54,070 nt of DNA, taken from positions 72,453 through 126,522 of the forward strand of contig CP070674.1 of NCBI GenBank assembly GCA_020351995.1, written 5' to 3'. The position numbers were made by a program, and so were the translations under genes. The stretch comes from Candidatus Zixiibacteriota bacterium. GTDB taxonomy: Bacteria; Zixibacteria; MSB-5A5; GN15; FEB-12. This document shows positions 53,927 through 54,070 of the stretch, in pieces; the first letter of the stretch is position 1, and every line of letters begins with the position of its first letter. The notes under the pieces were generated by a model. That model was not told where the DNA came from and searched no databases. It saw only the letters and a program-made list of their open reading frames with translations.

Positions 53927-54070
53927 GCAAAGATGTCGAAACATCGCTCTTTGACAACTTTTCTAACAGACTTTTCGGCAGAACTACTGCCGAGTTCTGC
54001 CCTATGAAGACTGAACGAAGATGTCGAAACCTCCCCTTACAACGGGGACCCTCACGGGCAGGGGTTTCGA
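53927..54070 (+). repeat. Cluster of hairpin repeats at the window end (family B copies)
   Basis: GATGTCGAAACATC (53932-53945) forms a small palindrome. GGCAGAACT (53977-53985) and AGTTCTGCC (53993-54001) form a perfect 9-bp stem with a 7-nt loop. GAAGATGTCGAAACCTCCCC (54017-54036) repeats 51143-51162. TCGAAACC (54024-54031) pairs with GGTTTCGA (54063-54070), exactly at the window edge. A TTGACA at 53951-53956 could be a -35. No gene seen. Confidence 0.65.

Noticed and set aside
53927-54070. Possible start of a CRISPR array because of clustered palindromes
   Set aside because: The hairpins differ from each other and show no regular repeat-spacer pattern; no cas gene is nearby.

Overview
The window looks like chromosome from an uncultured Gram-negative bacterium of the FCB superphylum, most like candidate Zixibacteria or a neighbouring candidate phylum. 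This is inferred from gene content, not from any search. The evidence is the mix of an outer-membrane toolkit (LolCD, GmhA, a WaaL-type ligase), the McsA-McsB-ClpC arginine-phosphorylation system, a bacterial PcrB/GGGP synthase, dockerin-tailed and SBBP-repeat secreted proteins, many TPR proteins and interspersed hairpin repeats. G+C is moderate by eye and coding is dense on both strands. There is no integrase, transposase or CRISPR array.

Layout. (1) 1-9,000, minus strand: four large secreted or membrane proteins (a cut-off SBBP beta-propeller, a Ser/Thr kinase with a TPR tail, an ankyrin/degenerate metallo-hydrolase fusion, a beta-helix/dockerin protein) and one small plus-strand secreted ORF candidate. 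(2) 9,000-9,930: a gene-poor scar with a tRNA 3' fragment and a hairpin repeat. (3) 9,930-15,300: a GNAT acetyltransferase, a TPR protein, an ECF sigma/anti-sigma pair, a DCC thioredoxin-like protein and a membrane glycosyltransferase-like protein. (4) 15,400-24,400, minus strand: PcrA-type helicase, rpmA, then the run lolC-lolD-mcsA-mcsB-clpC. (5) 24,500-29,900: DUF1858 and TauE proteins, a DUF4349 lipoprotein, tRNA-Leu(UAG), then tig-clpP-clpX. (6) 30,000-36,040, plus strand: AhpD-like protein, endonuclease V homologue, M20 amidohydrolase, secreted propeller, YbbR protein, TsaD. (7) 36,040-42,500: three paralogous multi-pass membrane proteins with TPR tails. (8) 42,600-44,570, minus strand: a four-gene overlapping operon led by a DUF4388/PATAN protein. 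(9) 44,880-51,070, plus strand: recX-alaS-pcrB-gmhA-waaL and a DUF3098 protein. (10) 51,070-54,070: repeat-rich accessory end with a phosphotransferase, a DUF6228-like protein and a leucine-rich-repeat protein.

Protein quality control is concentrated here: trigger factor, ClpP, ClpX, ClpC and the McsAB arginine kinase. Envelope biogenesis is the second theme: lipoprotein sorting, heptose synthesis, polymer ligation, GT-C-like proteins and an unusual ether-lipid enzyme.

The most unusual items are an alaS gene that seems to start with ATT inside the recX stop; an endonuclease V homologue with His in place of a metal-binding Asp; a ClpP with a Ser-His-Asn triad; an ankyrin protein fused to a metal-site-less metallo-beta-lactamase fold; the overlapping PATAN operon; three GT-C/TPR paralogues; and a palindromic repeat that supplies both the end of one gene and the ribosome binding site of the next.
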